From Lepiota brunneoincarnata (taxonomy: Eukaryota; Basidiomycota; Agaricomycetes; Agaricales; Agaricaceae): 64,000 nt of DNA. The translations under genes and the position numbers were made by a program. Shown one piece after another: positions 9,057-20,549 of the stretch (within the stretch, counting starts at the first letter, position 1; every line of letters begins with the position of its first letter). The DNA is taken from contig JAEBUN010000007.1 of the NCBI GenBank assembly GCA_023014365.1, forward strand, positions 310,001 to 374,000, in the 5' to 3' direction. The notes under the pieces are model-generated. The model was not told the DNA's origin. It made no database searches and saw only the letters and a list, made by a program, of their open reading frames with translations.

Positions 9057-12000
9057 ATGGCCACGAAGAGAGCCGTCCGGATTTCTGGTGAGCAAAATCT
9101 TTGATCCGTCACCTGGTTTATTCGATCAGTGGGCTCAAACTAATACTAACCTACAACCTCAGGCTTCATTGTGATTTTGGAAGAATGCCTCAAGCATCCG
9201 TTGTACATCAAGTACTGTGTCGATGGGGGTGGTTTCCACCAAGAAAATAACATGACGGTGGACGAGAGCAGAGATCTTGTTGGGAAAGAGCAAAAGTTGC
9301 GTTTCAATTCCTTCCTGTGAGTTGAATTCACCATCCCTTTCATATCTTGCCTCGGTAACCTCCGTTATAGCCATCTGCAGGAGGGGTCTACTCTGACGAT
9401 TCAAATATACAAAAAACACGCGCTTCGTGTTTGGCTTCAAGACATCATCCTTGCTAAGAACGACATCCCTTTCGACGATATATGGCAACACGTAGAACTC
9501 CCAGCACATGCCCATCCCGACAGTCGGTTCTTTTTTTGTCGCATCATTATTTCGTGCTCACTAAGCTGCAGGTCGCTTTGAGGTGCACGTCGATCCGAAA
9601 AAACAAATATGGCTTGATGTTATGGCAAGCTTTGGGTCTTTGTGTTGGTCTATATTCTGTCGTCCTCACCTCTCCATAGATTCCGCCATCCTTGAAAGCA
9701 AGCTCAAGCACTTTGCCCCAGACACCCCACGCCCAGCAGAGTGTCTCGGTGGATCCGGGGCAGCCGTTGGACGCTTTGAAGGCTGCAGATTTGGAAATCA
9801 AGAGCGCGATGGAGGGGTTGAAGGAGTTCAAGAGTGTACTAGATCGTTTGGGTCAGATCAGGAGTCCTGCGGAGACCATGTTGAAGATCGGAATGGCGAT
9901 CAGCGAGGTACGACCACTCCATACACTACAAAAGAAAACCATCCTGAGCACCTGGATTTCAAGCTGAATCCGATTGCAAAGGCCGTAGTTCGCTGCATTG
10001 GCGTTGCCCACGATGTTGGTTCCTTCCTCTCTTGTCTGTAGCCATGGGCGCTACTGATCATTTTCATAGCGACTTAAGGCTCAAGACCAGTCTCATAAGC
10101 AGATGCTATACCTGACACGGAGTATGGCTGGCCTCGTCGAGCATATCCAATCTATCAAGAAATTTACCAAAATGGACGAGCTGAGGCAAACGATGGAGAT
10201 GTTCCCTGGTCTCATGAAAAAAACGGCATCTTTCATCGAAAAGTGGCTTGGCAGCTGGACAGGTACGTTTCCCCCTCGGAAACCCTTCTCTTGCGGATGA
10301 TATCCTCGACCCAGCGCATTCTCTCTTCATTGCCTCTAACAAGGTCGAAATTGACGACCTGATCAAGGAGCTCATCGAATTCAAAGAAGAGTTTGATCGA
10401 GGACTTGCAGTAGACACACGAGTCGCTCAAGCCAAATACCAAGGTGTGTTGCCTGCAGTTTGTATTCACTGCCCCTTGTTCATGAACGCAGACACCGCAA
10501 AGGATGGCGCGGAGTTGAAGGAATTGAGGGAAAGCCTTCTCGGAAGAATTGAGTTCAGCTCCCTTGTCGAAGAATGTATGCAAGACACCCGCATTGATAT
10601 TCTTTCCGACGTCGACACCAAGATCGATGACCCTGAGGACAACAACAACATGATCTGGATCAAGGGATTTCCAGGTGTGGGAAAATCCACCTTGGCAGCC
10701 AGCATCGTGGCTCGACTGCGCGCTCGAGGTCGACTTGGATCTTATTTCGTGTTCGATCGCGCCAAACCCACTGAAACCACAACAAATGCGCTCTGGCGCC
10801 GTGTAGCCTACGACCTAGCTCGTCGATATCCTTCTGCACGATATTCTGTTCTTGAGCAACTGCGAAAGGAAGACGTGGACATCAACTCACCTAACATCAC
10901 TTCCTTATTCACCTCCCTTGTCGAGAAGCCTTTACTGGCCTTATCGGAGTCGAATGACATTCCAGACAATTGCTTCCCAGTGTTTGTCATCGATGCTGCC
11001 GATGAATGCGGTGGCCTTGAGGGTTTTCGATCCAAGGACAGAAAGGATCTCCTGCAGACACTCAAGCGTTGGCCACAGTGTCTGAAGAATTTCAAGTTGA
11101 TCATGACAAGCAGGCCCGAAGGCGACATTGACCATGCCCTTTCTTCCATCAGTACCCATGTTGACATTCCCTTTGGAAGCGCTGCGACGGAAGGCACTCA
11201 AGCCTCTGCTGACATCTGTGCATTCCTCATCCATCGTCTCAAGAGTATCGCAGAGCCTTACACCGACTCTTTGCCTCCTGATTGGCCCGAAAAAGTGGCT
11301 GATTCCCTGACTCCCCGTGCTGCTGGTGTTTTCATCTGGGCAGCAACTGTTGCCAAGTTCATTGAGGGCGGTGACCCAAAAACACGTTCCGATGCAATCA
11401 TTCACCAGGGGCCTGGGCCAGGCGACATGAGTGGACTATATAGGTTGTATTCGGATGTCCTCGAAGGATCCTTTGGTAGTGCCAACGAGGGGGAATTGAA
11501 GGCATTCAAGGCTGTGATTGGTGCCATGGTTTTTGCTAAGCGGCCCCTTCAAGTTACCGAGTTGACTCGGCTTCCTGCGGTGGGCGACACAATGCTGAAG
11601 CTTATTTACACGGGACTTCGGTCCGTCATCGACCAGGGCAACACCCCTCAATTTTCTCACCAATCATTTGTTGACTTTCTCCTCTCTTCGAAATGCCCAG
11701 ACAAATTCATCCTAGAGGAAAGTGAGCAGCAGCGTCAGCTCTCCGAGTTGTGTCTGGGGGTTATGTTGGAGCGTCTATGTTTCAACATCTGTGGCCTCGA
11801 AGACTCAACCGTCAGGAATGCAGATGTACCCGATATTGACGCTAGGGTCAAGAATAGAATCCCCTCTCTTCTCTCGTATTCGTGCTGTTTTTGGACGGAA
11901 CACCTCATTCGCACTTCATTCACTGAAGATCTGATGGACCTGTTGAGCAAAGTGATTTATAAGAAGCTGTTGTACTGGTTTGAGTGCATGAGTTTGTTGG

Positions 12001-14407
12001 AGGAGATGGTTCGAGTACCACCAGCTCTACGAATGATCCTAGGCTGGTTAGATGTACGTAGCTTGCTGCATTTGCATTGCACTCCTGACTGCTGACCTGT
12101 CTTTTGCAGCCTGCAGCAAATGATAATGCCTTTACTGGATTTATTCGTGATGCCCTCCGCTTTATTGCTGCATTCGGCCGTCCTATCGCAGAAAGCGCCC
12201 CCCACATTTATATTTCCGCCTTTCCCTTTGCCCCCAAGAATTCCGCAGTTGTCAAGCGCTTTCTCCCCAGGTTTCCTCACACCATCAAATTCATCAGAGG
12301 CAGGCCTGCTCACTGGCCATCGTTTGGCTTCATTTCCGAGTATCATAAAGCAGGCGTTAGCACAATCAGCTATTCCCCAGATGGGAAGTACTTTGCTTCC
12401 GGAGACTGGGCAGGAACTATCTTCATCTGTGACTCTGAGACGGGGAGCCTCGTTGTGGGTCCCTTTACTCCTGGCGCGGGCGAAGTCGGATCAGTTCTAA
12501 GTATCACTTTTAGACCCAATAGGAAACAGATTGTGGCCAGTTACCAGGGTAGTTTGGATGAATCAGTGCGGGTTTGGGATGTTGAAAGTTGCGAGGAACA
12601 GCTGCATCTCGAGGGACAGCAACTCGCCTGTTTTAGCGGTACCCAACACATCGTTACAGTATCACGGTTTGGAGGAAGAGTTCAAGCATGGAACGCGGAT
12701 ACCGGTGAACCAGCACGTATCTTTCCCGAAAGGATGATAGCAGGTTATTGGGGAGCGGTCTGTTCATCCGATGGAAACTATTTGGCCTGGCACGAGAGCG
12801 GTCTTGTCACGGTATCGAATCTGGCAGACGGAACGTTATTCCGCCCGTATATGCATTCGGATTATGTCTCCTCTTTAACCTTTTCCTCCGATAACCAATT
12901 CGTCGTGAGCGGATCAAAGGATGGCGTCATAATTATCTGGAGTGTGGAGACTGGGAACATCGTTGACAGGGTGCTTGTCAAACATCGCGTGACATGTTTG
13001 GGATACTCCCCACCTAATCAGGCCCTAGTGTCCGCAGATCTTCATACGTTTACTGTCCGGAATACCTCCACACATGAACCAGTCTTTCGGCAAACCTTGA
13101 CGGGGCATATTCAGGCAGTTTCCTTATCACAAAATGGCACAAGAGTTCTGGTGGGCACCCACGAAGTAAGAATGTGGAACTTGGATCATCTGGGGGACTC
13201 ACCTGTTCCTCACACCGCTGATGATGACAGAGCAGGGCGCAGCTGGGTGTTCTGTGGACCTGCCTTTTCGTCATGTGGAAAGAAGCTGGTGTCATCTTCA
13301 GATGATAGGACATTGCGGGTTTGGAACGCTGCTACCGGCGAGCCTCTTCTTGGGCCCATCAGAGCTGCCCTCCCCGTTGCGAAGGCTGCATTCTCTCCGG
13401 ATGGCAAATATATAGTTTCTGGTTCAAGAGCCGACGGTACAATATCCATATTCGATGTTAAAACTGGTCAGCTCGCCTATCAGCCTACTTTTGAGCCCCA
13501 AGATGGTGAGGGCGGCACTCGCCACCTCTTCTTCCGATCAACAGACCAACGGCTGGTTACGTGCTCTAAGAGGGGTGTTGTGCGCATCTGGCAGGAGGAT
13601 ATGACCGCACAAGAAGTCTGTAACATCGTTGGGGACCTTTCAATTGTATCCGCAGGGGAGTACCCCTTGATTGCAACACTCTCTCCCGATGGCTCGACCG
13701 CTGTCACTGCGGTTTATGATAAGATGTTACATATACGGAAGGACCCAGGATACTCTTTACGGTGCACTACGACGAACAAATGTCTCGGCATAATATCTCA
13801 TAATATTCGGGGAGATATAGTATACTCACCCAGCGGAAAACTTCTTGCGTGCTATTCTAGTTCTGAAGAAGGGACGGCGTTCCAAACCTGGGAGACCCAG
13901 TCAGCGGACCTTGTTTCCGGCTGCTCATTCAGAGTTGGAGAACCTGATGGCATTGGTGGATTGGCGATCTCTCCTGATGACCGTTTTGTTGCGACCTCTT
14001 CCTGGAATGATGCCGCGGTCAGGATATGGGACGCTCGCACTGGTGGCCTGATCTCTGGACCATGGCGAGCATGTAGTGCTCCCCACCAAATCATTTTCTC
14101 CCCCTGCGGAGAGAAATTAGCATGTTCATCATCGAGCATAACCACCGTTTGGGATACATCTAACATTCTTGACACTTCAAAGAAAGCTGTTGGGGGTTTT
14201 GGAGATGACTCCGCCATTGTCGACGGATGGGTGATCAGCCAGGATGGAGACAGGCTGTTTTGGGTTCCGCCTGAACACAGGGATGGACTGTGGAAGCCGC
14301 GAATCGTGACAGTGATAGGGACGACAACGGTGAAACTCGATCTCACGAGATTCAAGTATGGAAAGGATTGGAAGGAATGCATTGATGAGAAGTGGTTGGA
14401 AGAGTAG
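9057..14407 (+). CDS. NACHT-WD40 NLR-like protein with C2-like and helical N-terminus
   Basis: Ten exons join in phase to 1614 residues: 9057-9087, 9163-9316, 9371-9522, 9572-9618, 9680-9907, 9964-10014, 10070-10262, 10315-10443, 10492-12053, 12110-14407. Residues of about 1-125 resemble a C2-like fold (STLTIQIYKKHALRV). About 130-330 are helical and could form a bundle of the kind used as cell-death effectors. The NACHT NTPase has Walker A GFPGVGKST near residue 386 and Walker B VIDAADECGG near 494. From about 900 there are roughly ten WD-type repeats, each ending in forms like VRVWD or LRVWN. Such STAND proteins act as intracellular sensors, often in non-self recognition. All parts are intact. 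A decayed CHAT gene lies on the other side of the promoter. Confidence 0.87.
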
Positions 14408-15503
14408 TAGTATGGGCGTACTGCTTGGGCGATCGTCGTGTCTTTCAGGTTGCCCTTGATTCAACTGAGGCAGTAGTGGTTTTGCGAGTTGCTGTACGGA
14501 GACCGATTGTATCATGTACTTTACCAAGTGTTACCTGCTATATGCTGAGTGTTTATTGTGCTACCCACCGACATAGCTCATTACGAGATTCCGAGTTCTG
14601 TGATTATATATAAAACCAGAAACACAAAGCAAAGATGAACAGCCAACATCCCCGGGTTATCATTGAGTTCCAACATGAGGAGAGAGAGCACTATTATATC
14701 TGCCGGTCATCTCGTAACATTGCCTTTGGCCCAAGGGCTCTTGCCGCAAGTGATACAACAATGATTATCAGTGAGAAGAATCACATTAAAGGCCACCAGG
14801 GTAGATTGGAATGGTAGTCAGGTAAAGGTCCCAGCATGTTGCACCGGAGCTCTGAGATAGCGTGGATGGTAACCTGCCCAGGATAGACGCGGTCGTCACG
14901 GGATTGGTCCTATGTCCAAGCGTATATACAAGTGCCTGTCCGGAGAAGAAGAATAGTGATATATGGGGCAAACACCGCCCACCAATGCACAAACGTCGGC
15001 CACGATGGTGATGGGTCAAATCAAAGCATGGTGAGTGTAACGCGTCAACGAGCGAGGGCGGTTTCTGCTTCGTGCAGCCGGAACGCTGTTGCTTACTGTA
15101 ATCGGAATAATGCTGCCTCTTTGTCTCCAGGATTCTCTCTGTCGCCCGGAACCATGCAATCATGTCACCAAGTCCAAGCCCTCCGCCTGATGCCATTGAG
15201 AATAATCAAGTGCTTGGATACGAGAGACTTCTTTGAGTCAACCCTTCCGGGCTTGTGTTACGATTATGAGCGTTATTAACGAAAACAATGATTCAAGTGC
15301 TGTTGGCGACGTCACGGTCTATCTGCGAGCGTCAGAATGCTGAATGGCAACTGGGCGTATAGTCCAAGCACGCTACCACTCTGTCGTCAATGCTCTCCAT
15401 AAGGCCAAAGCACGGCGTAACTAGGAGGGAATATATAACACCGCGCAGAGGAATCAAGTTCCAACCAGTTCCAACGCAAAACTCCAGAGACACGCAGCCA
15501 ACG
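14408..15503. other. Intergenic, no supported gene
   Basis: Between the NLR-like gene and the next gene I see no domain and no convincing spliced frame. A minus-strand ORF at 14786-15196 has no recognisable feature. The right end holds the promoter of the gene at 15504. Confidence 0.5.
15432..15438 (+). promoter_or_regulatory. TATA box for the gene starting at 15504
   Basis: TATATAA lies 72 nt before the ATG at 15504 and is the only strong TATA close to it. It also lies downstream of the in-frame ATG at 15390, which argues that 15504 is the real start. Confidence 0.6.
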
Positions 15504-16247
15504 ATGAGCCCTTCATATAACCCGCCCTCCCCCCGGATGCTGCGTAATATCACCTGGAACTCGGAGAAACCCAAAGAGGTCCGGCGACTCGGAATCGATG
15601 CACAGGAAATCTTGAGAATCATGGACGATGCCTACCTGCCTCAGCCACCTACAACCGATCGCGCCCTTCAAGAGAGCAGGGCTGCCTATGTTGATGAAGC
15701 AGGGCACCTCCATGACGCTGGAAATCGACCCTTTCCACCCATCCATAAACCATCACCACCCTACAACACTCTCCGCCATCCAGGACACCGTTCCACAGCA
15801 GCATACTGGGAAACATTCGAAGCCAACAGGCCATACCAAATGGACGCCTTTGACTCGGAAGATGGTCAGTTTCCATATAGATCATCATCTGTTGGACCAA
15901 ACGCAAGCGCCGATAGCCCGCTCATCCAGTACGAGCATTCCTCCTTTAGTGGGCAGAAGAGTCGCCCCAGGATTCTCGCAACTAGTGGAATACAAGACAA
16001 ATCAGTGGTTGAGGCTCGTACGAGGATTGGACGGCGACTGGAGGAAAAGGAGGTGGGGATCGAACATGAGGGAGGACCAAGTGAGAGGCAGAGGAATTTG
16101 AAGCCCTTCTTAACGCCGAAGGAGAAAGTACGTCGGACGTGGATCGTAACCATGTTTTGTGTTCGTCTTCGCGTCATCCGTACGCAGCGATGGTTAAAAG
16201 AACGTGTTCAGTCGCGGGACAGCGATAGAGTGCCGGAGGCGCAGTGA
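15504..16247 (+). CDS. Uncharacterised basidiomycete protein, paralogue of the gene at 56.1 kb
   Basis: 247 residues from ATG 15504; an in-frame ATG at 15390 lies before the TATA box and is less likely. No known domain, signal peptide or membrane segment is seen. The middle holds a block YVDEAGHLHDAGNRPFPP followed by YWETFE, and later SFSGQKSR. The protein at 56105-56728 carries the same blocks as YQDEEGNIHDPFYHPFPL, YFETFK and SFAGHKKS, so the two are diverged paralogues. A 60-nt segment at 16128-16187 has GTACGT and CGCAG ends and a length divisible by three, so it may be an intron that can be retained. The gene is convergent with MID1. Confidence 0.6.
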   Translation: MSPSYNPPSPRMLRNITWNSEKPKEVRRLGIDAQEILRIMDDAYLPQPPTTDRALQESRAAYVDEAGHLHDAGNRPFPPIHKPSPPYNTLRHPGHRSTAAYWETFEANRPYQMDAFDSEDGQFPYRSSSVGPNASADSPLIQYEHSSFSGQKSRPRILATSGIQDKSVVEARTRIGRRLEEKEVGIEHEGGPSERQRNLKPFLTPKEKVRRTWIVTMFCVRLRVIRTQRWLKERVQSRDSDRVPEAQ

Positions 16248-16477
16248 CTTTTAGGAAGGAATGCACTTCAGAACATCCGTATGTGTCAGTGTATGTAGCA
16301 TCAACCTTCTTCCTCCTTAGACTCCTCTGCGTATGAAGAACTGAACTTGCGCTGCGAGATTAGATATCGTCTAAACTGATAGGGGGTACAATATTTAGGA
16401 CAGAGAATCTGGTTCCGTCAGTAGTTTGTCGCTGCCGTTGAATACTAAGATACTCACAAAGCAACCATGGTAAGCAA

Positions 16478-18049
16478 TCAACCAACATTACACCAAACAT
16501 TACCCCAACGATCTTGACCCGTCCCAGTAATGCCCTCTCCCTCGTCACCATCTGCACCATCAATATAGCCAAACCCATAACTCGAAGCGCCATTGAACTT
16601 CGCAGAAGGGCACCTGAAACGCAAGAACGGTGGACAAGCGCGATCAACCATTGTGCAGGTTTCGATGCACGGGAGCAACTTTGTGAAAGCGCTCATGTAA
16701 GGTAGTCGCCGGTCGTCGGCCGCTGGCTGCGACGCTACAGGAAGAAGCGCTGACAAGACAGCTTGTGCCGTAGGTGTTGGTTTGGTTTCTGTTATACCGG
16801 CATTAATTACTCCTGTTGAGCTAGGGTCAGGTGTAATGAGCTGCGCGCTGGACGGGCTTGCTTCGCTACAACGGGGAAATATGGCAGTACACAGCCACCT
16901 GCGGTATTCCCGTTGACAATCGTCGCAGCTAACTAAAGGCGAGTACCAGTCTCTTCCACATGCGAAAGTTGACAAAGATGTCGTGAAATTCGTCATAATC
17001 CCAGTGAACTGAGAAGAAATTTCGTTGGGTAGATTCGAAGAGTCGTAGACAGGGAAATCGGCGCCAGAAGGGGCGGGGAGGGGGAGAGCGTAGGCGGTGG
17101 ACGGGCAGTATGGAAGTGCGTGAACGAGAGTGCATGAAAAAGACGCTAGAATGTCGGTTAATTCCGGGCTAGTTGCCAGAAATATAGCGCGTACCAGATT
17201 TTGTGACGAAGTTTAGCGGACCAGAAACCTTGCGGGCGTCTTGAAAGACGAAGATTGTGTAGTTTGTTGAAGGAAGCAATCCTCCAATGAGCCACTCAGT
17301 CCGCCAGCCATCGCGAGGGCCCCGCATCCATAGTGAGCTATTCACGACAGTGCCAGTCGCCGACACTGCGGATGAATTCAAAAAGCAGACAGTGCGAAGC
17401 AAAGGTGCACTCGATGTCTGCGAGACAACCAGCGTAAGGTTCGGAGTTGATGATGGAAGGTCCAGCATGGTTGTATTCGCAACAGGCAACGTGTAATTCG
17501 GGTACTGGGGTGCGGGCAAGGTCGGTGCTTCCTCGAAGATGTGAGAGAAAATGATTGCCTGGTTGCTTGTCGAATCGCCAAACAGCGGATTGTTCGGTAG
17601 GATTTCGTGCAGTGGACCTGAGCCGCTGAAATCGTTAAATGGAAAGGCGCGTAGTTTATGGGGCGCGCACCTTGATTTGAAACTCCAACTTCAAAGGACC
17701 CTCCTGGAGGGAGCCCTTCCACCGCAAGCACACCACCACTTCGGAAAGCTCCAGTCCAATTGCCAAAGCCATCTTGAATGAGGATCTCATGAACGTCATC
17801 GCCACTGCCGGGTCCTGGATCTTCATCTATAGCAGAACTTGTACTATTCGATACAAAAAAACGGGGTGCGAACGAAGAACAGAGCGCGACCGTTACGGTC
17901 AATTCATCCTGCTCTGGGATTGAAAACGAGCTTTGGGTTGTGAATAAAGCAACAGAATTCAGGGAAAGTGGAGTTCGCGACTGCGCATTTGTAGATAAAA
18001 TGAGCGACAGTAGACAGAGGAGGGAGGTAGGCAACATGGTTACTGGCAA
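16478..18049 (-). CDS. mid1: Stretch-activated calcium channel subunit Mid1
   Basis: Three exons (18049-17671, 17617-17195, 17145-16478) give 489 residues in phase. A signal peptide opens the protein (LLCLLSLILSTNAQS). The extracellular part has many N-glycosylation sites. The C-terminus has the Cys-rich region diagnostic for fungal Mid1: CGRDWYSPLVSCDDC, REYRRWLCTAIFPRC, then LPCIETC and CPPFLRFRCP. Mid1 works with the Cch1 channel at the plasma membrane in stress-induced Ca2+ entry. The start lies only 53 nt from the end of the first DUF6533-type copy on the same strand. It looks fully intact. Confidence 0.9.
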
Positions 18050-18102
18050 GATGATAGAAGGCGAGATAGCCGAGCAAAGCTAATTACATAATTACATCAA
18101 TG

Positions 18103-20006
18103 CTACCATCCGCCCGAACTTGAGCTTGAAACAGCGGTACGCCCGAACTTCAAGGCTGTGGTAAACCTTATTCTACTCAATAGAGTTCGATCCTCTACTG
18201 TCACGTTTCCTGAGGAATCGATTCCTTGCTCCTTCAGATTGAGATATAGCCTTGCACCCTGGTAAAAAAAATTGTTGAGACCGCCTGGTCGGCTCAGACA
18301 GTTCACTCATACCATTATTGGATACATTGCCATCGTTATACTCAAGTTGAGTTGCGTCAGCACCTTCGGGCACTTCCAACGTAAAAACGGACTCACGGAA
18401 CTGGGACCATTGACAGAGGGTATTGGGCAGTAGTGGTAGTGATAGACCCGGCTATTTGCATCATAATCGACCTGCGGGGCATGAACCTACTTCCGCTCAC
18501 GAGCAGCAGCGACAAACGGGGTGCTCACGTGAAAAAGTAAAATGCTCCATCCCTCACAAACAAATGAAGAGTAGGTATAAGACGTTGAACCGTTCGCCGA
18601 ACATTGCCGAGGTTATGGCAAGCATCCTCGTTTATTCTGAGCTCCGAGACGTAGTGTCGCAGGCGCCCCACGATGAGAGCAAAGTAACATGCTGGCGCAG
18701 TCATAGCATGAGCAACGGCGTTGAACCAACAGAGGTGCAGGGGAACGAGGTAGGAACCCACCCACCTTGTGCCGATATGGTCGATATCCTAGATGAGGGT
18801 TTTAGCCATCCATACAGCGGACTGAATCCAGGGAGTACCATGTGATAAGACCTAAACGAATGAAATCGTTGCCCCCCCTGTATGTCATCAAACAACCAGG
18901 GAACGGGAAGTCGGGTGGTCTGTCGATGACCTCGGCTGGTCCTATCACGATGTTACCAACTGTCATGGTCACCTAGAGTCAGAGTATCCTCTTAGGCTAT
19001 TGAAACGAATGAAAGAATATTATATCACATACCACGACCTGACCTTCAATGCGAAGACCTCAAAACATCAGCTTGATCAATCAAGCGAGTAGGTGTTACC
19101 CACAGAAATACAAGAACCCAGTGAATGCCATGACTAAATATGCCCATTGGTCAGGATTATATTATAAGCTAGTGATTGAAAATAAATGACCTTTACGCTT
19201 CCAGCCATACAAGGCGTTGACTCGCATTAGGGTCAGAGCTTCAGGTATTAGGGTCTGTGTTATCGATACTCTTTGGAGGGTCAGAAGAGGGATAAACAGA
19301 GAACATAGGCCTCACATAACTGTCATACGGGGCCAGATCCGACAACTAAATAACGACAAAACCTTGAGACCCACGCCATGTAACCACTTCACAACTCACA
19401 ACTACAAAAACGGTCAATAATGATTCACAGAAGAAATGTGCATGCTTACAGCGGGTGGGTAGTTATACTGGCTGAGCGCTAATAGACTATTGAGCTTCAA
19501 TATCAGTCGTAGTGGGACTACTGAGGCGAACCATAGAGATATAATCTGGAAAATGAATGTCAGCGAGCCGTCAACCAGGCCAACACCACAGACAGAAAAC
19601 TAACACTAAGTTCACTATGCCAGTATATCTGCAAAGAAGATAAAGGACATTTTGAGGGCGTCCAACCACGCCTTTGGCTTATAATCAGTGACTAGGGCGG
19701 CAAGACGGTGCACATCACGGACTTCCAAACGAACTCAACCTAGTTCACTATCAGCCAGGGACCCTGGTTAAACGTTGATACCCTGTTGGACACACCTCTT
19801 TTCCCATATTTGTCAGCCATTCGTATGTCACACTTGTCAACGAGGCAGCTGAAATAAGGGGATAGATGACCATTCCAGAACCGATAGTCAGCCGAGCAAG
19901 ATCCATACCAAGGGTCCAGAATCCCCATCTAGGGACAATACGCACCCACAATGTAGGCCAGATAGCTCATATCACGTCGTAAGCGCAACAGCTCCGGGAC
20001 ATCCAT
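18103..20006 (-). pseudogene. DUF6533-type seven-helix membrane protein, tandem copy 1
   Basis: Small exons on the minus strand match those of the other copies: start MDVPELLRLRRDMSYLAYIV, a DUF6533-like core (AASLTSVTYEWLTNMGKE), CRIWPRMTV, a late block LRHYVSELRINEDACHNLG, and a C-terminal exon GARLYLNLKEQGIDSSG. Against the other copies it has one extra base in the exon around 19645-19650, breaking the Trp-Thr-Pro-Ser-Lys-Cys segment. Proteins of this family are basidiomycete multi-pass membrane proteins of unknown function. It is the most diverged copy and borders MID1. The single lesion could be a sequencing error, so a live gene is not excluded. Confidence 0.6.
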
Positions 20007-20549
20007 GGGAGGACCGGTGCAAGGCGAGGGGGGTTTTTGAAATACAGGCCGTCCGGCATGGCGACTCTTAATAGCTGCGCGGATGACAGCACTTTCATTC
20101 CCACAAATACAAAGCTCTTTTTCCATTGAACAGGGCGGCCCTTTTCAATTATCTCATGTGGAGAGAAGTGCTGTTCAAGGAGGAAGCACGCCATCGTTAT
20201 TCACCCTCTTCTCTAGTCAAAATTCGTGTCTCAGACGTACTTTGTTATATCCCATCATGCCACACAAAGCTATCTGATGAGTACACTCGATGCCGCAACG
20301 AGAGTCATCAAGAACGAGCCCTGCCCCCTTTTTCGAGTTTCGAGAAGTATTTGATCGTTCCTGAGCGCCAGCCTTCAGACAAGCCAATACATAGAGGCCA
20401 ATAGATGGTAACGTTACGAAGCAGACCGTAATGGCCGAGTGTAAAGGTTGCAAAAATGATAACTACACAGTCGTTGCTAAGTGGGTGTCGAAGTTCCGGG
20501 TACGTTTCCCATTGGGAAAAATTATCTATGTGGCACGGACTAAGCGAGT

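Noticed and set aside
14786..15196. 136-codon minus-strand ORF
   Set aside because: No domain, no splice structure, and low-complexity patches; could be chance.
16360..16477. Possible extra 3' exon of MID1
   Set aside because: The frame past the stop at 16478 shows no Mid1 similarity, and the protein ends in the usual Cys-rich C-terminus.
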